The translations under genes were made by a program, and so were the position numbers. The notes below the pieces were generated by a model. The model saw only the letters and a list, made by a program, of their open reading frames with translations, was not told the origin of the DNA and made no database searches. From positions 35,971-99,970 of the forward strand of contig CAJTIT010000007.1 in assembly GCA_910576345.1 (NCBI GenBank): a stretch of 64,000 nt of DNA, in the 5' to 3' direction. This stretch comes from Erysipelotrichales bacterium (GTDB taxonomy: Bacteria; Bacillota_I; Bacilli_A; Erysipelotrichales; Erysipelotrichaceae). This document shows positions 37,256-46,129 of this stretch, one piece after another. Position 1 is the stretch's first letter, and each line of letters begins with the position of its first letter.

Positions 37256-38014
37256 ATGGATGAAATTTTAAATGTGGCGTTATTTGCCGGAAAAATATTA
37301 TTGGAAAGCGGTGCGGAAGCATATCGGGCAGAAGAAACCGTAATAAAAATTTGTGAAGCATTGGGAGTGGAGGAAGCACAATCCTATGTGACGATGACAG
37401 GTATCATGTTATCGATCACCCATCAATCGAAAAGTTATACGAGGATTTCACGTATTTCCAATCGTGGCGTTGACTTATCCAAGATCGATGCCATTAATGC
37501 GCTTTCTCGAAACATTACAAAAGAGCATCTTTCGATACAGGATGTGCATGATCAATTATGCAAGATTGATCAGGAACCGCGCTATTCCTATGGAATGACG
37601 CTGTTTTTTTCCGCTTTGAGCGCATTTGGATTTGCGCTGTTTTTTCATGGTACTTTGCAGGATGCAATTTGTGCGTTTGTGATTGGATTGATTATCAAAT
37701 TTGTGACCATTGGTATGGAGCGAAATGATATCAATGCATTTTTTAATCATGCGATTTCTGCTGGAGCAGCGGCTTTGTTGGCGCTGATTCTGCATGCTTT
37801 CCACAGAATGGATTCGTTTGATACAGTCATTATTTCCAGTATCATGTTATTGGTTCCGGGATTAGCGATTACCAATGCGATACGCGATACAGTCGCAGGC
37901 GATTATCTGGCTGGTTTAGCAAGAGGCGCCGAAGCGTTTCTTACTGCGATTGCGATTGCGGTTGGAATTGGCGCTGTTTTATCCATATGGATACAAATGA
38001 ATGGGGGTATATGA
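37256..38014 (+). CDS. Threonine/serine exporter, large part (DUF1212, YjjP-like)
   Basis: 252 residues: an N-terminal soluble region (GKILLESGAEAYRAEETV and a YVTMTGIMLSI core) followed by about five helices. DUF1212 is the first half of ThrE-type amino-acid exporters. AAGG lies 7 nt before the ATG at 37256. A TATAAT at 37235-37240 lies very close to the start; a better promoter was not found. The next gene encodes the missing half. Confidence 0.85.
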   Translation: MDEILNVALFAGKILLESGAEAYRAEETVIKICEALGVEEAQSYVTMTGIMLSITHQSKSYTRISRISNRGVDLSKIDAINALSRNITKEHLSIQDVHDQLCKIDQEPRYSYGMTLFFSALSAFGFALFFHGTLQDAICAFVIGLIIKFVTIGMERNDINAFFNHAISAGAAALLALILHAFHRMDSFDTVIISSIMLLVPGLAITNAIRDTVAGDYLAGLARGAEAFLTAIAIAVGIGAVLSIWIQMNGGI

Positions 38015-38015
38015 T

Positions 38016-38471
38016 ATGTGGGTCGTCGCAGTTTCTTCCTTTTTAGCAACGCTTGGATTTGGCATTTTATTTAATATCAAGGGACTTAAGTTGTTTTTGG
38101 CAAGCATTGGCGGTATGATCGGTGCTCTTGTATACACGATATGTTTGAATTTGCAGTTTCATGAAGGGACATCGTTATTTCTTGCCAGCGTTGCTTTTTC
38201 CCTGTATTCTGAAATTCTGGCACGACTTTGTCATACACCGGTCACCACTTTTATTATTTGTGCGTTGATTCCGCTTGTACCAGGAAACGGCATGTATCAA
38301 ACCATGCGATTGGCCATTGAAGGCAATGCGGAAAACGCTTTACAGATGGGATTGGATACACTTACATATGCAGGTGCACTTGCATTGGGGATTATTTTCA
38401 TGTCTACGATTATGCGTTATCTTACAAAACGTTATGGAAGGAAAATCAAGTCTTTTTCATCATCCATGTGA
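38016..38471 (+). CDS. Threonine/serine exporter, small part (DUF3815, YjjB-like)
   Basis: 151 residues with four to five helices (LATLGFGILFNIKG; the PLVPGNGMYQTM motif typical of the family). It completes the split ThrE exporter with the preceding gene. GGGGGT precedes the ATG at 38016, one base after the upstream stop. A basic cytosolic tail follows the last helix. Confidence 0.87.
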   Translation: MWVVAVSSFLATLGFGILFNIKGLKLFLASIGGMIGALVYTICLNLQFHEGTSLFLASVAFSLYSEILARLCHTPVTTFIICALIPLVPGNGMYQTMRLAIEGNAENALQMGLDTLTYAGALALGIIFMSTIMRYLTKRYGRKIKSFSSSM

Positions 38472-38631
38472 TGAGCGTATTTCATGCATTGTTTGATGAA
38501 ATTTGTATAGAAGACGAAATTGTTTGGATGGGAATGTCTGTGACGTTAAAAACTTGACTGAATTCTAATCGAAAACATATCTCTGGCGTGTAAAACGTGA
38601 TATACTATTACAGGATTGAGAGGTTTTGTGC

Positions 38632-39501
38632 ATGGAAATAAAGAAAAATTCACCATGTTGGTGCGGAAGCGGAAAAAAGTATAAACAATGTCATCAAAAG
38701 TTCGATGAAATTTATAATCAAATGAAATTAAAAGGCCATCACATGCCACATCGGGATTTGATCAAAAATTCGCATGATATTGCGGGTGTCAAAAAAAGCG
38801 CAGAAATCAATACAGGTGTATTGGATGAAGTGGCTTCCAAAATCTGTGTCGGTATGTCGACGGAACAAATTGATCAAATCGTTTATGATTACACCGTTTC
38901 GCATGGCGCAATACCGGCGCCGTTAAACTATGAAGGATTTCCAAAAAGCTGCTGCACCAGCATCAATGATGTTGTTTGTCATGGTATCCCGGATGAAAAT
39001 ACGATTCTAAAGGATGGCGATATCGTCAATGTCGATGTATCAACGATTTTTCATGGCTATTATTCGGATGCCAGTCGTATGTTTATGATCGGTAATGTCA
39101 GTGAAGATGCAAGAAAACTGGTGGAAGTCACAAAGGAATGCATGGAATTGGGCATTCAAGCGATAAAGCCTTGGGGGCATGTCGGTGATATCGGCGCAGC
39201 CATTGCGGCACATGCGCATAAGTTTGGATACCGCATCGTTCGTGATTATGGTGGGCACGGCATTGGAAAAGCGTTTCATGAAGATCCGATTGTCATGCAT
39301 ATTGGCTCAAAAAACACGGGCATGGTTTTAACACCCGGGATGATGATTACGGTGGAGCCGATGGTCAATGCGGGCGATTGGAAACTGTTTATTGATGAAG
39401 AAGATGGATGGACGTCTTTTACAAGAGATGGATCACTCAGTGCGCAATGGGAAAATATGGTTTTGATTACCGATACCGGTATAGAAATTTTGAGTTATTA
39501 A
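38632..39501 (+). CDS. map: Methionine aminopeptidase with N-terminal SEC-C zinc motif
   Basis: 289 residues. The first 20 residues hold a SEC-C motif (CWCGSGKKYKQCH) as found at the end of SecA. The rest is a type I MetAP with metal ligands in NVDVSTIFHGYYSDASR, GGHGIGKAFHEDP and the closing E residues (TVEPM; SAQWENM). It removes initiator Met from nascent proteins. The SEC-C motif likely helps ribosome association, as known for some MetAPs. GAGAGG lies 8 nt before the ATG at 38632. Confidence 0.94.
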   Translation: MEIKKNSPCWCGSGKKYKQCHQKFDEIYNQMKLKGHHMPHRDLIKNSHDIAGVKKSAEINTGVLDEVASKICVGMSTEQIDQIVYDYTVSHGAIPAPLNYEGFPKSCCTSINDVVCHGIPDENTILKDGDIVNVDVSTIFHGYYSDASRMFMIGNVSEDARKLVEVTKECMELGIQAIKPWGHVGDIGAAIAAHAHKFGYRIVRDYGGHGIGKAFHEDPIVMHIGSKNTGMVLTPGMMITVEPMVNAGDWKLFIDEEDGWTSFTRDGSLSAQWENMVLITDTGIEILSY

Positions 39502-39894
39502 TATCTTTCCTTGGTCTAGATATGAATATGATTATTGCAAAAAAGATGAACCCTGCACTTAAAAAAACAGGAAAGAAGCAGTATGAAAGGCCGTACAAAA
39601 CCGATTGAACAGGTAATTATTGATGTGCGTATAGATTTTAATATATGTGTTTTTTAGTAAAATGTTATTCACTGAATTAAACTAAATCGTGAGCATGTTC
39701 TGAAAGAGCGACCAATTAAGATGTAGCGAACACTATAGACAATTTTATATTTGGATATAAGCAGTTTTTCTAAAGATTGACTGCTTTTTTATGGCTTAGA
39801 TGTATGGCAAGATATCAATTTATTGTTTGAAATAAAATTGGCTTCTACAATTATTCAAATCAATGTATTGCTTCATCTTTTTGCTTATCAACAA
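39502..39894. other. Intergenic stretch with a terminator-like hairpin
   Basis: No credible gene is seen. AAGCAGT (39759-39765) and ACTGCTT (39780-39786) form a stem followed by a T-run, a probable plus-strand terminator about 260 bp after map. The stretch before it is AT-rich with no clear motif. Confidence 0.5.
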
Positions 39895-40152
39895 TTATTT
39901 TTCATGAAGCGGCATCACTGCACATGTTTCACATCGTCCGAATTCATCTAAATGCATGACCGTAAGCGTTTTTGTCAATTCTTTGTAAATCACTTTATTC
40001 CTTGCATTTCTACGAAATTCTTTGTCTTCTATCATAGGATCATAACCTTGATGCCCACATAGGATGCATGTGTTGATATATTTTTTTGCGGCACCATCCC
40101 ATTTTTCTATATATAATGAATGTCCGCGTTTTGTATGTTTGCTGTGTGACAT
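39895..40152 (-). CDS. Hypothetical protein with paired CxxC motifs, 85 aa
   Basis: The product has CILCGHQGYD near residue 35 and GRCETCAVM near the end, two CxxC knuckles that could bind one zinc. The rest is basic. GAGG lies 7 nt before the ATG at 40152. Family not recognised; a small zinc-ribbon or nucleic-acid-binding protein is a guess. Confidence 0.65.
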   Translation of the reverse strand: MSHSKHTKRGHSLYIEKWDGAAKKYINTCILCGHQGYDPMIEDKEFRRNARNKVIYKELTKTLTVMHLDEFGRCETCAVMPLHEK

Positions 40153-40335
40153 TGTAATTCCTCACATTCTTATAATTGCAGTATAACATGTGTTATTTCA
40201 GTTGTCTATAAGGAATTGCATCCTATAACATTTGTGAAACTTTTTAATTATATTTGAAGATGTATATATTTTCTTGCTTTATTTACCATTTTTGTTAAAT
40301 ATAATTTGTAAATAATAAAAATATATATAAAATAA

Positions 40336-40364
40336 TTGAATTTTTGTTAATTTTAGATTATAGT
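40336..40364 (+). promoter_or_regulatory. Likely sigma-A promoter of the first membrane-tethered sigma gene
   Basis: TTGAAT (40336-40341), 17 bp, TATAGT (40359-40364), in a very AT-rich region. The start codon is 70 bp downstream. The rest of 40153-40335 holds no recognisable element. Confidence 0.5.
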
Positions 40365-40433
40365 AAAAAACATAGAAAAGAGACCGATCTTTTTTACAAT
40401 GAAAAGACTCTAAAAATGAAAGGTGGATGTTCA

Positions 40434-41423
40434 ATGAGCAATATGGAACTGGATATTGTTTTTCGGGCACAAAAAGGAGATGCCAATGCATTCAATGAAT
40501 TGTATCAGACGTTTTATAAACAAGCGTATTATATGGCTTTGAAAATAACCAATTGTGATGCGGATGCACAGGATGCCACACAGGAAGCATTCATTACGAT
40601 TCAAAAATCCATTAAAGATCTGCGAGAAACAAAGAATTTCCGCAAATGGATGATGCAAATAGTTATTTCCAAGTGCAATAAGATCTTCCGTAAGAACAAA
40701 TATACGATTTTGGATCCGGATATTGTAAATGCGATGCCAATTGAAGAAGAACGTGTTTATATGACCGGAAAAAATCATTTCAATCGCAAACAGCGTAAAG
40801 AAATGATTTTAAAACTCATGGAAAATCTTACCGTACATCAAAGAGAGATTCTGTTCCTTATGTATTTTGAACAGCTTTCCATAAAAGAAATGGCAGCGAT
40901 ATTGGAGATTCCGGATGGTACGGTGAAAAGCCGTTTGGTGAGCGCAAAAACAGCTTTAAAAAAACAAATGGATCAATTGGAGCCAATGGAGCGTTTTCGT
41001 CTTTCGTTTGTGCCGATACCGCTGTTGTTATTTTTTGCGTATCGAAAAGATTATGGATCACATTTTGGGAAGGTGCCAAATTCTATATTCCAGGCAATCG
41101 CTCATCCTGCTGCGCTGGTGAGTGCGTTTGTGGTAAGTACAGCGTTGATTCTTGGTGGTGGTTTCATATTGATGTCATCCAATGATGTAGGAGATATGGA
41201 ACAAAAAGTATTTCAGGATGAGAGTGGTACATATACACAGAAAGAAGTGTATTACAAGTTGAGGGATTGGGCGCATTGCCATGTTGAGATGAAACAGAAA
41301 AGCAAAGAAGAGTTTGATCAGATTATGCCTTATTATGAATTTTTGAAGGAAGTCAACGGACCGTATTACCAGCGGTTGGATCTGAATCATTGGCGTGAAG
41401 ATTTTGAATTGAATAAAAAGTAA
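40434..41423 (+). CDS. ECF-type sigma factor with C-terminal transmembrane helix and outer tail
   Basis: 329 residues. Region 2 (about 17-88: ELYQTFYKQAYYMALKI, DAQDATQEAF, RKWMMQIVISKCN) and region 4 (about 125-182: HQREILFLMYFEQLSIKEMA, then PDGTVKSRL) define an ECF sigma factor, normally 160-190 residues. A single helix (about 223-249, ALVSAFVVSTALILGGG) and a tail of about 80 residues are added, ending with a WAHCHVEM segment shared with the paralogue at 50936. AAAGGTGG supports the ATG at 40434. No separate anti-sigma gene is nearby; the tail may do that job. The giant surface protein gene follows 126 bp later. Confidence 0.85.
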   Translation: MSNMELDIVFRAQKGDANAFNELYQTFYKQAYYMALKITNCDADAQDATQEAFITIQKSIKDLRETKNFRKWMMQIVISKCNKIFRKNKYTILDPDIVNAMPIEEERVYMTGKNHFNRKQRKEMILKLMENLTVHQREILFLMYFEQLSIKEMAAILEIPDGTVKSRLVSAKTALKKQMDQLEPMERFRLSFVPIPLLLFFAYRKDYGSHFGKVPNSIFQAIAHPAALVSAFVVSTALILGGGFILMSSNDVGDMEQKVFQDESGTYTQKEVYYKLRDWAHCHVEMKQKSKEEFDQIMPYYEFLKEVNGPYYQRLDLNHWREDFELNKK

Positions 41424-41443
41424 ATTTTTTTAAAAGCTACTGC

Positions 41444-41470
41444 GAACATATTTGGAATAAATAGACTCTA
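41444..41470 (+). promoter_or_regulatory. Degenerate ECF-like promoter before the first surface protein gene
   Basis: CGAACA (41444-41449) lies about 20 nt after the sigma stop, as in the third copy. 15 bp further is GACTCT rather than CGTC, so the -10 is poor. An alternative promoter may lie near TATACT at 41506-41511. Confidence 0.3.
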
Positions 41471-41549
41471 GAATACGAATATAAGAATGAGAAGGATGTT
41501 TTCGTATACTTTTTATATTTGTTTTAGATAGAAAGGGATGTGGATAGGT

Positions 41550-44500
41550 ATGTGGAGAAAGATTATTGTCGCAGTGGTTGTTTTGATAAGTACGTTTTCT
41601 ATTGCATATGGTTATTATAATTGGAATATGAATGCACAAGTAAGATCATCGACATATTATGGAGTAGGTGAAGTTTTTGAAGAAACAGGAACAATTACTT
41701 TTCGCATGGGGGGATGGGATTGGACTATCGTTTACGAAGATGATTCTACCGGTGAAGGTTATATTATGGGGAGAAGTGGAAAGTATGGAGCAGCGATGTA
41801 TAACCAAGTCAATGAAGATTTAGATCGTATTCGACAAGAATATGATTTGTCTGATTCAGATGTGATAGGAGAACGTGTAAAGAGTCATAATGATGTATCT
41901 ACTTTAAATTTAATGACTTTGGAAGAATATGATATTATTACAGATCATGAAAAAAAATTTGAACTATTACTTGGCAGAGACTTCTGGTTAGAGGCGTTTT
42001 TTGAAGATAATCCAGAACATAGGATTTATCATTATGGTACTAGTAACGCCGTACCAGGTTATAATTACCTAAAATATAATACAGGAACCAACCCTAGATT
42101 AGGTAGCGCCTTATATCTGGTATTCAAAATCAAACTTCCAAGTAAATTGAAAAAAATTCAAGCCGTTACTTCTGATAAAAAAGAACAAATAAAAAAGTAT
42201 GGAGAATCTATCGATCCATTTCAAATACGTGTGGTTGATGGTGTAGGTCCATTTCATTTCTATCTATATGATGTGGATGAAAATGGTGTAGGTGATGACA
42301 CAATACCTTCTGCTTATTTCACTTTGGAAAATTTGGATTCAACAAAAGGAACTGCACAAGTAAAACAAATACAAAATCTACCAAGTGGCGATCATTATTT
42401 CAAGGTAAAAGTGATTGACGAATGTCCGGATGAAAATTTATATAATGATCCTTCTGATTTTACAAAAGATGAAAGTCGAATGAAGGAATCAGATGCTATC
42501 CATGTGGAAATTCAACGTGGTGATTTAAACATTGCTTTCCAACAGAGTGGAGAAACAAGAAAAAGTATTGTGGAAGCCACAAGTGGTTGGGACGAACAGG
42601 CAATCGTTCATCCAAATGATGATGTGGAAATCCAATATTCAATCGTTGGTGGTGATATTGGCTTAATTGATATCGATGAAAATACAGGAAGAATCACTTA
42701 TAAAGGTAATGGCGCCTTTGGTAAAGTAAAGATTAGAGCGACCGCAGATGATGATCCTGCTAGTGGTGAAGACAAATACAATTCTGCTTTTACAGAAAAA
42801 GATATCGTCATTTATAGAGAGGTAGACGGAGTGGTGACACCAGATCCTGCTTCTAGCGATATCAATGTCCCTACATTTTCTGTAGATCAAGCAAATATCA
42901 AGATGAATGGTACGATAGGAACGATCAAAGGAACACTTGGTACTCCAGATACGATTGGTGGAAGTACGACCACATATAAATATGAAATCAAAAGTGGCGG
43001 TAATGCAAATTTTTTCAAAGTAAATTCTAGTACAGGAGTGATGCAAGCAAACGCCAACCTGGCAGTAGGCACGTATAACTTCACAATCACAGTTTCAGAT
43101 AAATGGAGTTCTAAAGATATACAGGTTCAAGTTAATGTTGGCATGGCACCTGCGGAGAATTTGAAGTTTTATGAGAATTCCACAAGCAATACGATCATCA
43201 ATAAGAAGAGTGCAAAAGTAACAGATACAGGGGTTATGGTGTTTGCGACAGTCAAAGGAAGTTCCAATAATAATCCGGTCACATATCGTTTGAAGGATGG
43301 AGAATCTACAAATGTGCTTGATGTAAATCCCAATAGCGGTCTTGTCACATTGAAAAATGTAGGAACTGTTGTGATCATCGCAGAAAAACAAGGTTCAAGT
43401 GGACAAGCAGATGCGATTGCGGAACTGGAATTTACAGTAACAGCTGGATCTCAACAATTCATCTATACCGATGCAGGTGGAAACGAACTTCCGAAAAATG
43501 GAACAAGCTATAAAGATTATGAAGAAGTCTATGGAAAAGGTAAAACATTTCAGTTGTATACATCCAATGGGATAAATAGTAAGGCGAAAGCTTCCAATAC
43601 TGTAACTTATACTTTACAAGCAGGAAGTCCAACCGATGTCATATCTGTGGATCAAAACGGTCTGGTAACGATACTGAATGCAAGTTTGAATACACAAATC
43701 GGACAAGTGATCGTAGAAGCGACAAGTCATGATCCTGGCGGCAACTATACAGATAAAACGATTGAATTACCAATCACGATTACCAAAGCAGATCAGACAA
43801 TTTCATTTAAGAATGTAACACCAGCACAAAGTGGTCAAGGAAAAGTTACACCAATTATACTAGCACAAGATATATCCGGTAATGAAGGCGGAGTAAGTGT
43901 AAGTGATACAGATTATTATATATCGGTAGATGCAAGTGCGAATGGAGTCGCATGGACAAACAATGGAATTGATATTGAATACAATTACAGTGGAGATACG
44001 ACAATAGAAATACCACTTCATGTGGAGAAAGCAGGAAATCGCAACTATAACAAAACAGAAGCGGATGGAAAGATGAGAATACTATCTCCTGATGAAAGTA
44101 ATCTATCGATCAATCAACCGGGAAAGATTTATTATGGAGATCACTTCACATTACGATCCTTACAAGATGACAGTTCCAGTACAAATGTACAGTACAAGTT
44201 TGAAGTGAACAATACAATCTATATATCCCAACCAAACGTGAATGGAAACAAAGCAGAATTTGACGCATTAAAAAACAGTGGCAATACAGAAATAGAGATT
44301 AAGGTCACAAGAACGGCAGATGGAGAAGTAGCGTTAAGCAAGACGATTAAGATCAAAGTACTACCAAAAGATATTGAAATCATCATTGATGATAAACAGA
44401 AGAAACAAGGGGAAGAAAATCCGGAACTCACATTCCAAGATTTTCAAGATCAATTAGTCAGTTGGAATGGTGTTAAGGATCAAGTAGATTCTGATGATGT

Positions 44501-45980
44501 AAAACTAAGTACCACAGCGACAACGACAAGCAAAGGTGGAAGTTATCCAATCACAGGTAATCCAAAGACAATGAATGGAAAATATCCAAATTACAATTTC
44601 ATTTTCACAGATGGAAAACTGATGATTGAAGGACTGATCGATAAAGATGTGGATGATGATGGAGAACCGGATTTCAATGATCCCGATGGCGATGGATGTC
44701 CTGACCTCAATATCAAATGGAAAGACGATGATGGAAATTGGGTAATCATCAACGGTGATCGAGATTATGATGGGATTCCTGACCTCAATATTGATTCTGA
44801 CGGTGATGGAATACCGGACTTAAATATAGATACAGACAAGGATGGAAAACCAGATATCAACTTGGTTGTCTTAAAGAAAAGTGATTGGAAACCAACAAAA
44901 TGTGTGGTTCAAAGCACAACAGTAAAGGAAGAATACTGTACCGGAACAAGTGTAAAACCACAAATCAATATCGATACAGATAGTGACAAAATTCCAAACA
45001 TCAATATAGATAACAATGGAGATATGAAAGCAGACTTAAATATATCAAAAGACGGAAAAACACCATCTGTAAATATCGTAGAAATTCATGAATGGAAACC
45101 GAAACATGATTATTCACAAAATGGATTTACTTATGATTCCATAGGTGCAGATCCAGATGAACCAAAACGAGAAACCAACATTGATACAGATGGAGATGGA
45201 CGGCCAGATGTCAACATTGATTTTGATGGCGATGGAAAACCAGATATCAACATAGATATGGATGGTGATGAAATTCCAGATATTGATATTGATACAAACG
45301 GAGATGGTAAACCGGATATCAATATTGATACAGATGGCGATGGAAAAGCAGACGAAAACCTTTATGAAATCAATGAATGGAAGCCCAACAAAGATGGAGA
45401 AAAAGATGGATTACCATTTGATACGATTGAAATAGAAAGAAAACCAGATTTAGAAGACAACGGAATCAAAGTAGAAAAACCAGACGGAACCCCATTCTTA
45501 CCAAATTACGCAATAAGAGTAGAAGATGTGACTGATTCTGAAAAAGAAAACATTCAAACAAACGCAAAAGACATCATAGAGGAAAAACAAGAAGTAAAAA
45601 AAGTATTTGATGTAAAACTATTAAAAGACAATATAGAAGTACAGCCGGATGGAACATTGAAAATAAAGATACCATATGATCAAATATCCAATCCAATATT
45701 GATACGTAAGAACGCAAATGGAACATATGAGAAAATCAATTTTACAATCGAAAATGGTTATCTCACATATGAAACAGATAAGTTAGGAATTGTAAGTTTG
45801 ATAGGAGATAAAACTGAGGATAATTCAAAAACAGATGTGCAAGGAAATTACCATCAAAATGTTGGAGGAGCGTTAACAGGGGATGGAACGAACATGTATA
45901 TCAATCTTCTAATGGTATTCGGAAGTATTACAACTATTATTTATTTGAAAAGAAACAAACAGAAAGATACATTTCAATAA
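41550..45980 (+). CDS. Giant modular surface protein 1 with Asp-rich D-x-D-G-D-G stalk
   Basis: About 1476 residues. A signal or anchor helix (residues 4-22, starting MWRKIIV) is followed by a head (to about 200), cadherin/Ig-like modules (about 200-900), an MBG-like module (about 935-1028; LPKDIEIIIDDKQKKQGEENP), a stalk of D-x-D-G-D-G-x-P-D-x-N-I-D repeats (about 1030-1270) resembling calcium-binding TSP3 repeats and interrupted by three conserved Cys, a C-terminal domain, then GGALTGDGTN, a last helix and basic KRNKQK. No LPXTG is seen. MWRK (41550) is chosen over the upstream ATG because AAAGGG is better spaced and the paralogues also start MWK. Probably an adhesin. Confidence 0.85.
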   Translation: MWRKIIVAVVVLISTFSIAYGYYNWNMNAQVRSSTYYGVGEVFEETGTITFRMGGWDWTIVYEDDSTGEGYIMGRSGKYGAAMYNQVNEDLDRIRQEYDLSDSDVIGERVKSHNDVSTLNLMTLEEYDIITDHEKKFELLLGRDFWLEAFFEDNPEHRIYHYGTSNAVPGYNYLKYNTGTNPRLGSALYLVFKIKLPSKLKKIQAVTSDKKEQIKKYGESIDPFQIRVVDGVGPFHFYLYDVDENGVGDDTIPSAYFTLENLDSTKGTAQVKQIQNLPSGDHYFKVKVIDECPDENLYNDPSDFTKDESRMKESDAIHVEIQRGDLNIAFQQSGETRKSIVEATSGWDEQAIVHPNDDVEIQYSIVGGDIGLIDIDENTGRITYKGNGAFGKVKIRATADDDPASGEDKYNSAFTEKDIVIYREVDGVVTPDPASSDINVPTFSVDQANIKMNGTIGTIKGTLGTPDTIGGSTTTYKYEIKSGGNANFFKVNSSTGVMQANANLAVGTYNFTITVSDKWSSKDIQVQVNVGMAPAENLKFYENSTSNTIINKKSAKVTDTGVMVFATVKGSSNNNPVTYRLKDGESTNVLDVNPNSGLVTLKNVGTVVIIAEKQGSSGQADAIAELEFTVTAGSQQFIYTDAGGNELPKNGTSYKDYEEVYGKGKTFQLYTSNGINSKAKASNTVTYTLQAGSPTDVISVDQNGLVTILNASLNTQIGQVIVEATSHDPGGNYTDKTIELPITITKADQTISFKNVTPAQSGQGKVTPIILAQDISGNEGGVSVSDTDYYISVDASANGVAWTNNGIDIEYNYSGDTTIEIPLHVEKAGNRNYNKTEADGKMRILSPDESNLSINQPGKIYYGDHFTLRSLQDDSSSTNVQYKFEVNNTIYISQPNVNGNKAEFDALKNSGNTEIEIKVTRTADGEVALSKTIKIKVLPKDIEIIIDDKQKKQGEENPELTFQDFQDQLVSWNGVKDQVDSDDVKLSTTATTTSKGGSYPITGNPKTMNGKYPNYNFIFTDGKLMIEGLIDKDVDDDGEPDFNDPDGDGCPDLNIKWKDDDGNWVIINGDRDYDGIPDLNIDSDGDGIPDLNIDTDKDGKPDINLVVLKKSDWKPTKCVVQSTTVKEEYCTGTSVKPQINIDTDSDKIPNINIDNNGDMKADLNISKDGKTPSVNIVEIHEWKPKHDYSQNGFTYDSIGADPDEPKRETNIDTDGDGRPDVNIDFDGDGKPDINIDMDGDEIPDIDIDTNGDGKPDINIDTDGDGKADENLYEINEWKPNKDGEKDGLPFDTIEIERKPDLEDNGIKVEKPDGTPFLPNYAIRVEDVTDSEKENIQTNAKDIIEEKQEVKKVFDVKLLKDNIEVQPDGTLKIKIPYDQISNPILIRKNANGTYEKINFTIENGYLTYETDKLGIVSLIGDKTEDNSKTDVQGNYHQNVGGALTGDGTNMYINLLMVFGSITTIIYLKRNKQKDTFQ

Positions 45981-46008
45981 AAGGATGTCTTCATAAGTAG
46001 ACATTTCT

Positions 46009-46046
46009 GAACAGGTGTTTTTTAGTTAAAAATGCCTGTTTTTTTG
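46009..46046 (+). terminator. Terminator after surface protein 1
   Basis: ACAGG (46011-46015) with CCTGT (46035-46039), extended inward by TTTTT/AAAAA, then a run of seven T. Confidence 0.75.
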
Positions 46047-46129
46047 TTCAGAAACATATATTTCAATAAGCTTTTACTATCTTTATTAAAGTCTACATTT
46101 TAAGAGTAATTTGGAAAGGAATGATAATA

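Noticed and set aside
42663..43391. Antisense frames within surface gene 1 (127 and 98 codons)
   Set aside because: They follow from codon bias on the opposite strand and recur at equivalent places in the paralogues without start signals.
44640..45360. Repeats in the surface protein genes as a CRISPR-like array
   Set aside because: The periodicity follows codons of a protein repeat (D-x-D-G-D-G) in an open frame, not constant repeats with unique spacers.
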